Of a DNA stretch of 46,232 nt, positions 7,435 through 16,154 are shown one piece after another. The DNA lies in contig JANSYF010000021.1 in assembly GCA_024742575.1 (NCBI GenBank), positions 1 through 46,232 of the forward strand, written 5' to 3'. Each line of letters opens with the position of its first letter. Position 1 is the first letter of the stretch. This DNA is from Paracoccaceae bacterium (lineage in GTDB: Bacteria; Pseudomonadota; Alphaproteobacteria; Rhodobacterales; Rhodobacteraceae). The translations under genes and the position numbers were made by a program. The notes below the pieces were generated by a model. It was not told where the DNA came from. It was given only the letters and a program-made list of their open reading frames with translations, and searched no databases.

Positions 7435-7944
7435 ATGCCACCAATTCTCTTTTTCCTCATGCAATTCGCCATCCTCGCCTATGCGCTGGTCGGCGGTGTG
7501 TTTCTTGCCTTTTCCGACTTCATCATGCGGTCGCTGTCCCTGACCGGCGGTGTCGGCGGGGTCGAAGCGATGCAGGTCATCAACCGCGAAGTGTTCCGCT
7601 GGGTCTTTATGGCGCTCTTCCTTGGTATGGCAGCGATATCGCTGGTTATTTCCGGCTACGCAGCGATTTCCCTGAGTGGCCCGGCTGGCACGTTGATCCT
7701 GCTTTCCGGTCTGGTGTACCTCTTCGGCTGTTTTGGCGTTACCGTGCTTTTCAACGTCCCGATGAACGAAGCCCTTGCGGGAATGGACCTCGCTGCCGAG
7801 GCCACCCAGAGCTATTGGACGGGCACCTATCTGCCGCGCTGGACGTTCTGGAACTCGGTTCGGACCATTGCCTGCGGCCTGTCCGCGATTCTGCTTCTGA
7901 CGGGGCTAATGTGGCTCACCCAGACGCAAGCCCGCATGGTGTGA
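7435..7944 (+). CDS. DUF1772-like (anthrone-oxygenase-type) membrane protein
   Basis: A 169-residue protein with about four transmembrane helices. The signature near residues 100-110 is FNVPMNEAL and the one near 135-145 is WTFWNSVRT; both are typical of DUF1772 proteins, which include fungal anthrone oxygenases and the noeC-like group. ATG 7435 follows AGAAAGAACTCTC, a weak ribosome site. It is the last gene of the AraC-led plus-strand group before matB. The enzyme activity of bacterial members is generally unknown. Confidence 0.75.
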   Translation: MPPILFFLMQFAILAYALVGGVFLAFSDFIMRSLSLTGGVGGVEAMQVINREVFRWVFMALFLGMAAISLVISGYAAISLSGPAGTLILLSGLVYLFGCFGVTVLFNVPMNEALAGMDLAAEATQSYWTGTYLPRWTFWNSVRTIACGLSAILLLTGLMWLTQTQARMV

Positions 7945-8057
7945 TCCATCCGCAGCGTCAGATTGATTTTCCCATAGTCGTCCCCTAGATGCGTCTGGCG
8001 AACCGCCGGGCGCGTTTTTTTTGCCCGGTTCGGTGATGAACAAAGAGGAACCGTTTC

Positions 8058-9572
8058 GTGGCCAATCCGCTGTATGACGCGCTTTTTGCGCCGCATGAAG
8101 GTAGAGGGACCCCGTTCCTACACTTGGCCGACGGGACCATCATCACCCATGCGGATTTCCTTGAGCAAGTCAGCCAGATGGCCAACGCGCTGAGCGCCTT
8201 GGGCGTGGTTCCGGGTGACCGTGTGGCGGTGCATGTCGAGAAATCGCCCGAAGCCCTCGCTCTTTATACCGCCTGTGTGAAATCCGGCGCGGTGTTCCTA
8301 CCGCTCAACACAGCCTACACACTAGCTGAGCTATCCTATTTCGTCGAAGACAGCGGGGCGGCGCTTTTTCTTTGCGATCCTTTCGAATTGAACGCTGTTA
8401 CCGACATCGCCAAGGCCACCGGAGCGATCTTGCACAGCCTTGGGGCCAAGGGCGACGGCACCTTCATGGACCTCGCGCGTGTGCAACTGACGCATTCCGA
8501 TGTTGCTGAGCGAAAGGCCGATGATCTTGCCGCACTGCTCTACACCTCCGGCACCACGGGCCGATCCAAAGGGGCGATGCTGACGCAGGCGAACCTGCTG
8601 TCGAATGCGCAGGCGCTGGTCGAGGCGTGGCAGTTCACGGATCGCGATGTCCTGCTGCATGCGCTGCCGATCTTTCACACCCACGGGCTGTTCGTTGCCA
8701 CCAACACGCTGCTTCTGGCGGGTGGATCGATGATCTTTCTTCCGAAATTCGATCTCGGCACGGTGCTGCGCCTGATGCCGCAGGCCACGACCATGATGGG
8801 TGTTCCGACCTTCTACACCCGCTTGCTGGACGATGCCCGCTTCACTGCAGAAATCGCGCGGCACATGCGCCTTTTCATCTCTGGCTCTGCGCCGCTGCTG
8901 GCGGAAACCCATATCCAGTTCGAACAGCGCACCGGGCACCGCATTCTCGAACGTTACGGCATGACGGAAACCAACATGAACACGTCCAACCCCTACAACG
9001 GTGAACGTCGCGCGGGGACGGTCGGTTTTGCTTTGCCGGGTGTTGAGGTCAAAATCTGCGATCCCGAAACGGGCGCCATGCTGCCGCAGGGCGAGATTGG
9101 TGTGCTCGAAGTGCGCGGGCCAAACGTCTTCAAGGGCTATTGGAACATGCCGGAAAAGACGCGCGAGGAACTGCGCGAAGATGGGTTCTTCATCACCGGT
9201 GATTTGGCCCTGATTGACGCCGACGGCTATGTGCAGATCGTCGGGCGCGGCAAGGATTTGATCATCTCGGGCGGGTACAACATCTACCCCAAAGAGATTG
9301 AGCTGTTCCTCGACACACAGCCCGGCGTGAGGGAATCCGCAGTCATCGGCGCGCCGCATTCTGATTTCGGGGAAAGCGTGGTGGCTGTGCTCGTGCCTCA
9401 AGCAGGCATGAGTCTTGACCTAGACGCGATCAAGGACGCTGTGCGCGAAAACCTTGCCGGTTTTAAACGCCCTCGGGTGATCGACGTGATGGACGACTTG
9501 CCCCGCAATACGATGGGCAAGGTCCAGAAAAACCAGTTGCGAGAAAGATACGCGGGTGTGTTTCAGTCCTGA
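8058..9572 (+). CDS. matB: Malonyl-CoA synthetase (acyl-adenylate-forming enzyme)
   Basis: Activates malonate (or a methyl-substituted malonate) with ATP and CoA. The 504-residue length and motifs match MatB: phosphate-binding loop LYTSGTTGRSKGAM (161-174), YGMTETNMNTSNPY, the hinge and Tyr-Asn motif GRGKDLIISGGYNIYPKEIE, and the C-terminal catalytic lysine in LPRNTMGKVQKNQLR. The short N-terminal region (LADGTIITHADF) also fits MatB rather than long fatty-acyl-CoA ligases. It starts with GTG 8058 after AGAGGA. No malonyl-CoA decarboxylase or malonate transporter was identified next to it; the TRAP permease at 14.2-17.1 kb is on the opposite strand. The 3' end overlaps the convergent SDR gene by 10 bases. 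Confidence 0.85.
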   Translation: MANPLYDALFAPHEGRGTPFLHLADGTIITHADFLEQVSQMANALSALGVVPGDRVAVHVEKSPEALALYTACVKSGAVFLPLNTAYTLAELSYFVEDSGAALFLCDPFELNAVTDIAKATGAILHSLGAKGDGTFMDLARVQLTHSDVAERKADDLAALLYTSGTTGRSKGAMLTQANLLSNAQALVEAWQFTDRDVLLHALPIFHTHGLFVATNTLLLAGGSMIFLPKFDLGTVLRLMPQATTMMGVPTFYTRLLDDARFTAEIARHMRLFISGSAPLLAETHIQFEQRTGHRILERYGMTETNMNTSNPYNGERRAGTVGFALPGVEVKICDPETGAMLPQGEIGVLEVRGPNVFKGYWNMPEKTREELREDGFFITGDLALIDADGYVQIVGRGKDLIISGGYNIYPKEIELFLDTQPGVRESAVIGAPHSDFGESVVAVLVPQAGMSLDLDAIKDAVRENLAGFKRPRVIDVMDDLPRNTMGKVQKNQLRERYAGVFQS

Positions 9573-10348
9573 AGCCGGGCGGTCAGAGCTGAGTATTCCA
9601 GTTGGGCAGTCAGACCACCGTCACATTCGATATTGCAGCCCGTGATCCAAGACGCTTCGGGTGAGGCCAGAAATCGGATCACGTGTGCGATTTCCTCGGG
9701 GCGGCCTGCACGTCCGGTCAGATCAACGCCGCGCGACGCGCGCTCTCCAAAGGCGGTCATAAAGTCCTCAAGGATGGGCGTGTCCACCGCTGCGGGACTG
9801 ACCGAGTTGATCCGCAAGCCAAGGTCGCGAAACCGCGCAATATTAGACAGACCCCAAACGATCACCGCTTCTTTGGAGAGATCATAGGCGCGCACCGGGT
9901 CAATGGCTTCGGCTTTGATGAAGTCGTCCAGATCATGTGTCCCATCCAGTGCCAAAAACCGCTGCACTTGGCCCAAATTTTCGCGCCATTTACCGCCCGC
10001 CTTTGAGGCCATGTTGACGATAGCCCCACCGGGATTGAGGTGCGGCAGCAGGTGTTCAGTCAGCGCGATCAAGGTTTGGGTGTTGACCCGCAGGATCGTC
10101 CATTCCAGCCCCAGTCTGGGCGGTAGTCCGGCAGCATTGACCAGCACGTCGATCTGCGCAATCGAATCAAGCGCCGCGAGTGATGCCAGATCGGACAGAT
10201 CGGCCTTGATCCAGCGATCAGCCTTGGGTCCGGGGTCATTCCGGTCAATGACCGTCACGCGGTCGCCATCCGCCTTGAACAGTGCCAAAGCCGCAGCACC
10301 GATACCCGATGCACCGCCCGTCAGGACGATATGCCGTTGCCGGGTCAC
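9563..10348 (-). CDS. Short-chain dehydrogenase, coniferyl-alcohol dehydrogenase-like
   Basis: A 261-residue NAD(P)-dependent SDR. The coenzyme motif TGGASGIG is at 10-17, NAAG at 71-74, and the catalytic pair is Y155-x3-K159 in an unusual YDLSKEAVIVW context. That context, the long insert before it (WRENLGQVQRFL...), and the end WITGCNIECDGGL resemble the CalA coniferyl-alcohol dehydrogenase / 3-alpha-hydroxysteroid dehydrogenase branch. It is the last gene of the minus-strand operon, its start overlapping the FAD-monooxygenase stop by four bases. An alcohol-to-aldehyde or ketone step on an aromatic or alicyclic substrate is inferred; the actual substrate is unknown. Confidence 0.8.
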   Translation of the reverse strand: MTRQRHIVLTGGASGIGAAALALFKADGDRVTVIDRNDPGPKADRWIKADLSDLASLAALDSIAQIDVLVNAAGLPPRLGLEWTILRVNTQTLIALTEHLLPHLNPGGAIVNMASKAGGKWRENLGQVQRFLALDGTHDLDDFIKAEAIDPVRAYDLSKEAVIVWGLSNIARFRDLGLRINSVSPAAVDTPILEDFMTAFGERASRGVDLTGRAGRPEEIAHVIRFLASPEASWITGCNIECDGGLTAQLEYSALTARLQD

Positions 10349-11925
10349 GCGGCGGGGCCATGGCCGATGGCGGCGGACAGGATGCTATTGGCTGTGTCGG
10401 TGGAGCAGCTATCCCCCGACCACGCAACAAAACCGTCCGGCCGCACCAACACGATGCGCCGCTGCCAAGGAGTAAACCAATCCGGTTTGCAGGACGGTAC
10501 GGACAAGGGAACGTTCAGCACGTCGGCGGCTTTGGCGAATGCCGCTGCATCGTCTGGATCGGCGCAAAGCAGCGTAAAATCCGCGCCCAAGGCGTTGGCC
10601 ACGTCGCGTCCCTCTGGCCCGGCAGGGGGTAGGTGATGCCCCGCGCGGGCGACAAAGCTGTGTGAACCCTTGGCGCTCGGCGTGCCACCGCTTCCCGGCA
10701 CGATGGGCGAGCCTTCGTAATTTGGTTCGAAATCCTCGACCCCGGAACCGCCTTCGGCACGGGCTTTCCAAGCGTCCTCGAACGCATCCTTGTCTGTGGC
10801 CGGGCTGTGGTTGTTGAGGAATTCCCGGTCTTCGCGAATGAAGTTCTCGATGAAGTCCCGCGCGGTTGAGGCAAAGACGGGTTGGCGTTCCGCGCTGTAG
10901 CTATCCAGCAGCGCATCATTGCCCCAGCCTTTGATCTTTGCGGCCAGTTTCCAGCCCAGATTGCGGGCATCCTCGAACCCGGTGTTGATCCCGTAGCCGC
11001 CATAGGGCGGGTGACTGTGCGCCGCGTCCCCGGCGATGAACGCGCGCCCTGCACGGTAACTGTCGGCCAATGACACGCGTAAGTCCCAATGGCCGATATG
11101 GTCGAACTCCAGCGCGAATTCCTGTCCCACGGCCTTGTGCAAAAGGCTGCGGAAATCGAAATTCTCGGCGGTGGTGCCGTAAGGCACTGGCGCGTGGAAG
11201 AACCATGACAGCCCGTGATCGACCCGCCCGAAAAACAACCAGTAGCCTTCGTGGTCGGGGTGCAGCACGTTGTAGAACGCCTTGCCCGGATAGCGGGTCA
11301 GCAGGTCGTGCAGTTCCTCGGACCGGAACACCAAGAGCGCCATCATGCGGTTGTGGTCGGACAGGGTTTCGCTGATCCCGGCGTGTTCGCGGATGAAAGA
11401 CCGGCTGCCATCGCAGCCCACCACATAGTCGGCTTCGATGACCTGCCGCCCATCGCCATTGCGCTCTGCGATGGTCAGGCGCACGCCGCTATCGGTCAAC
11501 TCCAACGTGTCACCGGACCAGCCATAAAGCACGGTGATTTCAGGGATCTCAGCCGCGCGCGCCCGTAACACGCGTTCTGTGGCGTATTGCGGCAGACGGG
11601 CGTTTGGCGCGAAGTAATAGTCTTTTACGTTCGACCGGTTAAGCCAGTCATAGGTGTGATCGGAAAGAAGCGTGCCATAGGCGGTCATCCCGCCAATGCC
11701 GCCGCCTTTGGGGATCGGATGGGCACTGTGCAGTTCGTCCTCACATCCCCAAGCTCGGAAATGTTCGGACGTACGCTGGGTCAGGTTCTGGCCCTTCGGG
11801 ATCGGCTGCGGTTCCGGATAGCGTTCCACCACGCACACCTGGATGCCGCGCTGGCCCAATTCGATGGCAAGGCCAAGCCCGACAGGCCCGCCGCCGTTGA
11901 TCACAACGTCAAAGCTGTCGCTCAT
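10345..11925 (-). CDS. FAD-dependent aromatic hydroxylase (MhpA/PHBH fold)
   Basis: A 526-residue class A flavoprotein monooxygenase that would use NAD(P)H and O2 to hydroxylate a phenolic ring. The FAD dinucleotide motif GGGPVGLGLA is at 11-20, the DG motif in VVGCDGSRS at 168-176, and the second FAD motif GDAAHSHPPYGGYGINTGFEDA begins at 299. The C-terminal thioredoxin-like extension (about 410-526) is as in MhpA and phenol hydroxylases. Length fits MhpA-type enzymes (about 550). The start overlaps the aldehyde-dehydrogenase stop (ATGA). Together with an aldehyde dehydrogenase, an SDR and a TRAP importer it points to catabolism of an aromatic compound. Ring position and substrate are not predictable from the sequence alone. 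Confidence 0.85.
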   Translation of the reverse strand: MSDSFDVVINGGGPVGLGLAIELGQRGIQVCVVERYPEPQPIPKGQNLTQRTSEHFRAWGCEDELHSAHPIPKGGGIGGMTAYGTLLSDHTYDWLNRSNVKDYYFAPNARLPQYATERVLRARAAEIPEITVLYGWSGDTLELTDSGVRLTIAERNGDGRQVIEADYVVGCDGSRSFIREHAGISETLSDHNRMMALLVFRSEELHDLLTRYPGKAFYNVLHPDHEGYWLFFGRVDHGLSWFFHAPVPYGTTAENFDFRSLLHKAVGQEFALEFDHIGHWDLRVSLADSYRAGRAFIAGDAAHSHPPYGGYGINTGFEDARNLGWKLAAKIKGWGNDALLDSYSAERQPVFASTARDFIENFIREDREFLNNHSPATDKDAFEDAWKARAEGGSGVEDFEPNYEGSPIVPGSGGTPSAKGSHSFVARAGHHLPPAGPEGRDVANALGADFTLLCADPDDAAAFAKAADVLNVPLSVPSCKPDWFTPWQRRIVLVRPDGFVAWSGDSCSTDTANSILSAAIGHGPAA

Positions 11926-13367
11926 GCCTTCCCCCCTACGCGTCCGGGTTCGGAATAGATGTGTTTGGTTTCGAGGAAGTCATAAAGCCCCTCTGGCCCA
12001 TGCAAGCGCCCAAGGCCGGATTTGCCATAGCCGCCGGTTTCTGCCTCCGCAAACAGCCTCAGATGCGAATTGATCCAGACCGTCCCCGCCCGGATCGCCC
12101 GCGCCATGCGCAAGGCGCGATGGTGGTCGGCGGTAAAGACCGACGCTGCCAGACCGTAGGCGGTGGCGTTGGCCTTGGCGACGGCTTCCTGTTCGTCAGC
12201 AAAGGTCTCGATCGACACGATGGGGCCGAACAGCTCTTCCTGCACAAGCGACGACGCGATGTTGTCGATGCGGAACAAGGTCGGTGTCAGGAAGGCCGAG
12301 TCCGACAGCGGCGCACCTTTGAGAATAATCTCGCCCTCGTCTCCTGCCTGTTCGATCAGCCTTTCGATCCGCGCCCGGTTGCCCATGTCGATCAGCGATC
12401 CCATCTGGCTGTCCGGCTTGTCTCCGGGGCCGACGCGGACTGCTTGGAATGCGGCGGTGATGCGGCTCTCGAACTCTTTGGCGAGTGACGCGTGGACAAG
12501 GAACCGCGCAGCAGCGACGCAGATTTGCCCCGCCATCGCCAGCGCCCCGTGGGTCAATTCATGCACGGCGCGGTCCAGATCGGCATCGGCGAAGATCACC
12601 GCAGGCGCCTTGCCGCCCAATTCTAGTCCGACACGTTTGAGCGTTGGGGCTGCCGCGGCCATGATGGCCTGCCCGGTGCGGCTGCTGCCGGTAAAACTGA
12701 TCACGTCGATATCCGGCGAAGCGGTCATGGCCTGACCCACCTCGATTCCGTTTTCGTTGACGGAATTGACCACGCCTTTGGGTAGCGACGGGGCTTGTGC
12801 AATGGCCTGCATGATGCGCGCATGCACCAGCGGCGTTTGGTGCGCGGGTTTGATGACAGCGGTACAGCCTGCGGCCAAAGCCGGAGCGAGCGAGCGCATG
12901 AGCAAAGTCACTGGCGCGTTCCAAGGCACGATGATGCCGGCCACGCCCGCCGCCTCGCGGTGGAACAGCGACAGGCTGCCGGGGGTGATTTCCTGCATGG
13001 AGCCGCGAATGTCGCGCGCAAGGCCCGCGTAATACCGGGTCTCGGAAATCGCAGCCATGGTTTCGCCCAAGGCTTCGGCGCGGATCTTGCCGTTTTCGGC
13101 GACGACCAGATCGGCGATTTCGTCTTTGGCGGCCTCCAATCGGTCGGCGATTTCCAGCATGGCTTGCGCACGCAGACGCGGGGCATGCGCCCAATCCGTG
13201 CCAAAGAACGCAGCACGTGCAGACGCCGCTGCGGCATTGGCAAGATCGGCGCTGCCGCGATGGTATTGGCCCAACGACGCAAGTGTTGCCGGGTTGAGGC
13301 TATGGTCTAAGGGACCATCCCCAATCCAGTCGCCACCGATGTAATGCCGTGCGGGGTCAAGGGTCAT
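11922..13367 (-). CDS. NAD(P)-dependent aldehyde dehydrogenase
   Basis: Oxidises an aldehyde to its acid. The protein is 481 residues from ATG 13367, chosen because GGAG lies six bases upstream; an in-frame ATG pair at 13386-13391 would add eight residues but lacks a ribosome site. Catalytic elements are all present: N150 in PWNAPVT, FTGSSRTG (225-232), E249 in LELGG and C283 in GQICVAA. The enzyme belongs to the broad benzaldehyde/betaine/hydroxymuconic-semialdehyde superfamily and cannot be narrowed by eye. It lies between an IclR regulator (27 bases upstream) and the FAD hydroxylase (4-base overlap), suggesting it acts on an aromatic aldehyde made in the pathway, perhaps the product of the ThDP enzyme at 17.2 kb. 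Confidence 0.88.
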   Translation of the reverse strand: MTLDPARHYIGGDWIGDGPLDHSLNPATLASLGQYHRGSADLANAAAASARAAFFGTDWAHAPRLRAQAMLEIADRLEAAKDEIADLVVAENGKIRAEALGETMAAISETRYYAGLARDIRGSMQEITPGSLSLFHREAAGVAGIIVPWNAPVTLLMRSLAPALAAGCTAVIKPAHQTPLVHARIMQAIAQAPSLPKGVVNSVNENGIEVGQAMTASPDIDVISFTGSSRTGQAIMAAAAPTLKRVGLELGGKAPAVIFADADLDRAVHELTHGALAMAGQICVAAARFLVHASLAKEFESRITAAFQAVRVGPGDKPDSQMGSLIDMGNRARIERLIEQAGDEGEIILKGAPLSDSAFLTPTLFRIDNIASSLVQEELFGPIVSIETFADEQEAVAKANATAYGLAASVFTADHHRALRMARAIRAGTVWINSHLRLFAEAETGGYGKSGLGRLHGPEGLYDFLETKHIYSEPGRVGGKA

Positions 13368-13394
13368 GTGGTTCTCCGGGTCGGTCATCATTCA

Positions 13395-14168
13395 TCAGGC
13401 GCTGGCGCGGGCAGAAGGCAATGTCAGAGCGTCCGAAATCGCCTCGGCATGGTCACGGATGGCGTTGCGCAGCGCGGCCAGCTGGTCTTTGGTCAAGGTG
13501 ATCTCTTCTGTGGATAAACACAGTGCGCCGATGGGTGTGCCATCGCCTGCAAGGATCGGTGCCGCGACGCCCACCAGTCCGGGCGTGACTTCGCCTCGTG
13601 CGGTGGCGACACGGTCGCGGCGGATGCGTTTCAACTCTGTCAGCACGGCGTCTTTGGTGGAACCGATGCCTGACGTGACGAAGGCGTCAAGGAAATCGCT
13701 GACCAGTGCCGCCCGATCTTTGGGCGGCAGAAAGGCAACGATGGCGCGGCTGACGGCCCCTTTGCCGATGGGCATCGGGCGTCCGCGCGGATAGGATGAA
13801 CGTGGCTCAGGTGCAGATACCCGCGACGCGACGCATAGCATTTTCTGATCGTAGAACCGGACGATAAAGGCCGAGCCGACAAACGTGGCAGCCAATGCAT
13901 CCAGATGCGGATCGGCAATCTTGATCAACGGATCGGATCGCCGCATCAGGAAATCCAATTCGGTCACGCGGGGGCCAAGCGTGTAACCCGCCTGCGGCAG
14001 TGACACGAGATAGCCTGCATCCTTAAGCGTCTTGAGATAGCGATAAAGCGTTGGGCGCGAGAACCCCAATGCCTGCATCATGTCCTCGGGTGTCCACTCG
14101 GGATTTTCTTCCGAGAACAACCCAAGGATCGCCAGCAGGCGTTCGCCAGATCCAGAAACCGACCTCAT
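13395..14168 (-). CDS. IclR-family regulator embedded in the TAXI-TRAP catabolic operon
   Basis: A 257-residue protein. The winged helix at the N-terminus (EDMMQALGFSRPTLYRYLKTLKDAGYL, about residues 23-50) is followed by the IclR effector domain with SSYPRGRPMPIGKGAVSRAI and VTPGLVGVAAPI. The recognition helix with TLYRYL is typical. Its start overlaps the stop of the TRAP permease gene by four bases, and the aldehyde dehydrogenase starts 27 bases after its stop. It is therefore cotranscribed with the transporter and enzymes it presumably controls. A dyad at 17144-17158 in the divergent promoter region upstream of the operon is a possible binding site. Regulators of aromatic catabolism such as PcaR and PobR belong to this family. 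Confidence 0.87.
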   Translation of the reverse strand: MRSVSGSGERLLAILGLFSEENPEWTPEDMMQALGFSRPTLYRYLKTLKDAGYLVSLPQAGYTLGPRVTELDFLMRRSDPLIKIADPHLDALAATFVGSAFIVRFYDQKMLCVASRVSAPEPRSSYPRGRPMPIGKGAVSRAIVAFLPPKDRAALVSDFLDAFVTSGIGSTKDAVLTELKRIRRDRVATARGEVTPGLVGVAAPILAGDGTPIGALCLSTEEITLTKDQLAALRNAIRDHAEAISDALTLPSARASA

Positions 14169-16111
14169 TGCGCCTCCTTTGGTTCCAAGGGCGCAGCGCG
14201 GCGGCGGAAAACCTCGTTCGCGATCAGCGCCAGCCCCAGCACCACGCCTACCGCATCCGTTAGGATCGCGCCCTCAAATGCGCCAGCGGGCACCAGTGCC
14301 ATCAACCCAGTGGCAACAAAGAACAGCCGTTTCACAGTCGACAAGCGGTCCGAGAAATACCCCGCCAATCCGGCCGAGACCAACCAAACGCCCAAACCTG
14401 CGGTGATCACGGCAAAGATGATCTCGCCGGTGTCGCCGATCAGAATCAGCGACGGGCTGAACACAAACAGCACCGGGATCACGTATGCCGCCCAGCCAAA
14501 TCGCATGGCGGCCCAGCCCGTGGCCATGGCGGGTGCCTTGGCGATGGCAGCAGCGGCAAAGGCTGCCATGGCAATCGGCGGGGTTATCATCGACATCATG
14601 CCGAAATAGAGGACGTAAAGATGTGCCGCGATGGGTTCGATCCCAACTTCGATCAGGGCAGGGGCGACCAGTGCGGCCAGCAGGACATAGACGCCCAATG
14701 TGGGCAGGCCCATGCCGAGGATGATGCAGACGATGGCTGACAGCGCCAGCAGCGTAACGGCACTGCCGCCGCCCACCTGCACCAACGCATAAGTCAGGTT
14801 GAAGCTGAGACCGGTGATGTTAAGCACACCGATCACCATGCCGGACGCCGCTGAGATCAGCAGGATTTCGACAACCCCATGCCCGGTGCGGGCGAAACTG
14901 CCAAAAAGAGCTTGGATTGTAGGGCGGGCCCCGCGATAGCCGAACACCAGCGCAGTGCCACAAAGCGCAAGCGCTGACCAAAGCGCTGCGCGTTCAGGTT
15001 GGTAGCGAAGCCAGAACAGCAGGTAGATCAAGACAGCAAAGGCGGTGGCAAAGTGCAGGCCAACCAACACGGTGCTCTTGGCAGGAATGTCTGATTCCGG
15101 CACGCGCTGAATGCCAAGCTTGGCCGCCTCAAGGTCGGCTTGAATGAACAGCGCAACATAATACAGGATCGCAGGCAGCAAGGCCGCCATCACGATCTGG
15201 CTATAGGGAATGGCCAGAAACTCGGCCATCAGAAAAGCGGATGCGCCCATCACTGGCGGCATCAGTTGCCCCCCGGTCGAGGCGACGGCTTCGATCGCGC
15301 CAGCCTTGTGTGCCGGGTAGCCATCGCGTTTGATCATCGGGATGGTGACCACGCCAGTGCCGACCACATTGGCGACGGCAGAGCCCGAGATCGACCCAAA
15401 GAGGCCCGAGGCCAAAACCGAGATCTTCATTGACCCGCCACGAAAGCGGCCCATGCCGATCATGGCGGCGTCGGTAAAGAACTGCGATCCGCCGGTGATA
15501 CCCAACAACACGCCAAAAAGGATAAACGCGATCACCACCGTGGATGCGACTGACATCGGCAGGCCAAGCACGCCATTGGAATCAACGGCAAGATACCCCG
15601 CCAGCAATTGCCAATTCTGGGGTCGTCCCTGAAGCCGTCCGGGGATCAAGTCTCCGAACAGCGCATACAGCAGGAAGGCGGCAATAATCAGCACAAGTGC
15701 CCAACCGGTTGCCCGCCGCAATGTTTCCAGCAACAGCACGATGATGACGACGCTGGTGATCCAAAGCTCGGTTGGGCGGGCAAAAATCATCAGCACCAGA
15801 TCTGGGTAATTCACCGCGACATATCCAATCGCCATCATTGCCAACGCTGCCAGCACAAGATCATAGAGCGGCACATCCGCACGCGGGGTGCCACGCTGGG
15901 CTGGTAAGGTGAAGAAAGCCAATGGCAGGGCAAAGAACAGCACTCCCGCAAAGAACTGCTGCGGATAAAGATCCAGACCCAGCGTGCGCTGAAACGACAA
16001 CGCCCAGCCCACGGCCAACAGGACAAGACAAGCGGCAATCAAGTCGGCCAGAGGTTTGGCAAAACGCGCGGGCAAGGCAGGCATGGTTGTGATACTGTCC
16101 TGACGGTTCAA
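14165..16111 (-). CDS. Fused TRAP permease (4TM + 12TM subunits), TAXI type
   Basis: A 648-residue inner-membrane protein in which the small (DctQ-like) and large (DctM-like) TRAP subunits are fused, as in transporters served by TAXI binding proteins. Hydrophobic segments fill the whole length. The DctM part contains GLFGSISGSAVANVVGTGVVTIPMIKRDGYP (about 240-270), TGGQLMPPVMGASAFLMAEF and MGLPTLGVYVLLAALVAPAL, all characteristic. It lies 43 bases after the TAXI gene, separated by a hairpin (16126-16146), and overlaps the following IclR gene by four bases. Import is driven by a sodium or proton gradient. The substrate is probably an organic acid matching the enzymes of the same operon. Confidence 0.92.
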   Translation of the reverse strand: MNRQDSITTMPALPARFAKPLADLIAACLVLLAVGWALSFQRTLGLDLYPQQFFAGVLFFALPLAFFTLPAQRGTPRADVPLYDLVLAALAMMAIGYVAVNYPDLVLMIFARPTELWITSVVIIVLLLETLRRATGWALVLIIAAFLLYALFGDLIPGRLQGRPQNWQLLAGYLAVDSNGVLGLPMSVASTVVIAFILFGVLLGITGGSQFFTDAAMIGMGRFRGGSMKISVLASGLFGSISGSAVANVVGTGVVTIPMIKRDGYPAHKAGAIEAVASTGGQLMPPVMGASAFLMAEFLAIPYSQIVMAALLPAILYYVALFIQADLEAAKLGIQRVPESDIPAKSTVLVGLHFATAFAVLIYLLFWLRYQPERAALWSALALCGTALVFGYRGARPTIQALFGSFARTGHGVVEILLISAASGMVIGVLNITGLSFNLTYALVQVGGGSAVTLLALSAIVCIILGMGLPTLGVYVLLAALVAPALIEVGIEPIAAHLYVLYFGMMSMITPPIAMAAFAAAAIAKAPAMATGWAAMRFGWAAYVIPVLFVFSPSLILIGDTGEIIFAVITAGLGVWLVSAGLAGYFSDRLSTVKRLFFVATGLMALVPAGAFEGAILTDAVGVVLGLALIANEVFRRRAAPLEPKEAQ

Positions 16112-16125
16112 GGGGGGCAGTAGAC

Positions 16126-16146
16126 GCGCGCCCGTGGAAGGCGCGC
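16126..16146 (-). other. Hairpin between TAXI binding-protein and TRAP permease genes
   Basis: GCGCGCC (16126-16132) pairs with GGCGCGC (16140-16146) around a 7-base loop. It lies in the 43-base gap between the binding-protein stop and the permease start. Such hairpins often leave the binding-protein mRNA more abundant than the permease mRNA. No strong U-run follows on the minus strand, so stabilisation is likelier than termination. Confidence 0.4.
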
Positions 16147-16154
16147 GACGTGGC

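Noticed and set aside
7995..8035. Possible terminator before matB (GC arms around a run of T)
   Set aside because: The T-run falls in the loop, not after the stem, and the arms need a three-base bulge; not a terminator shape.
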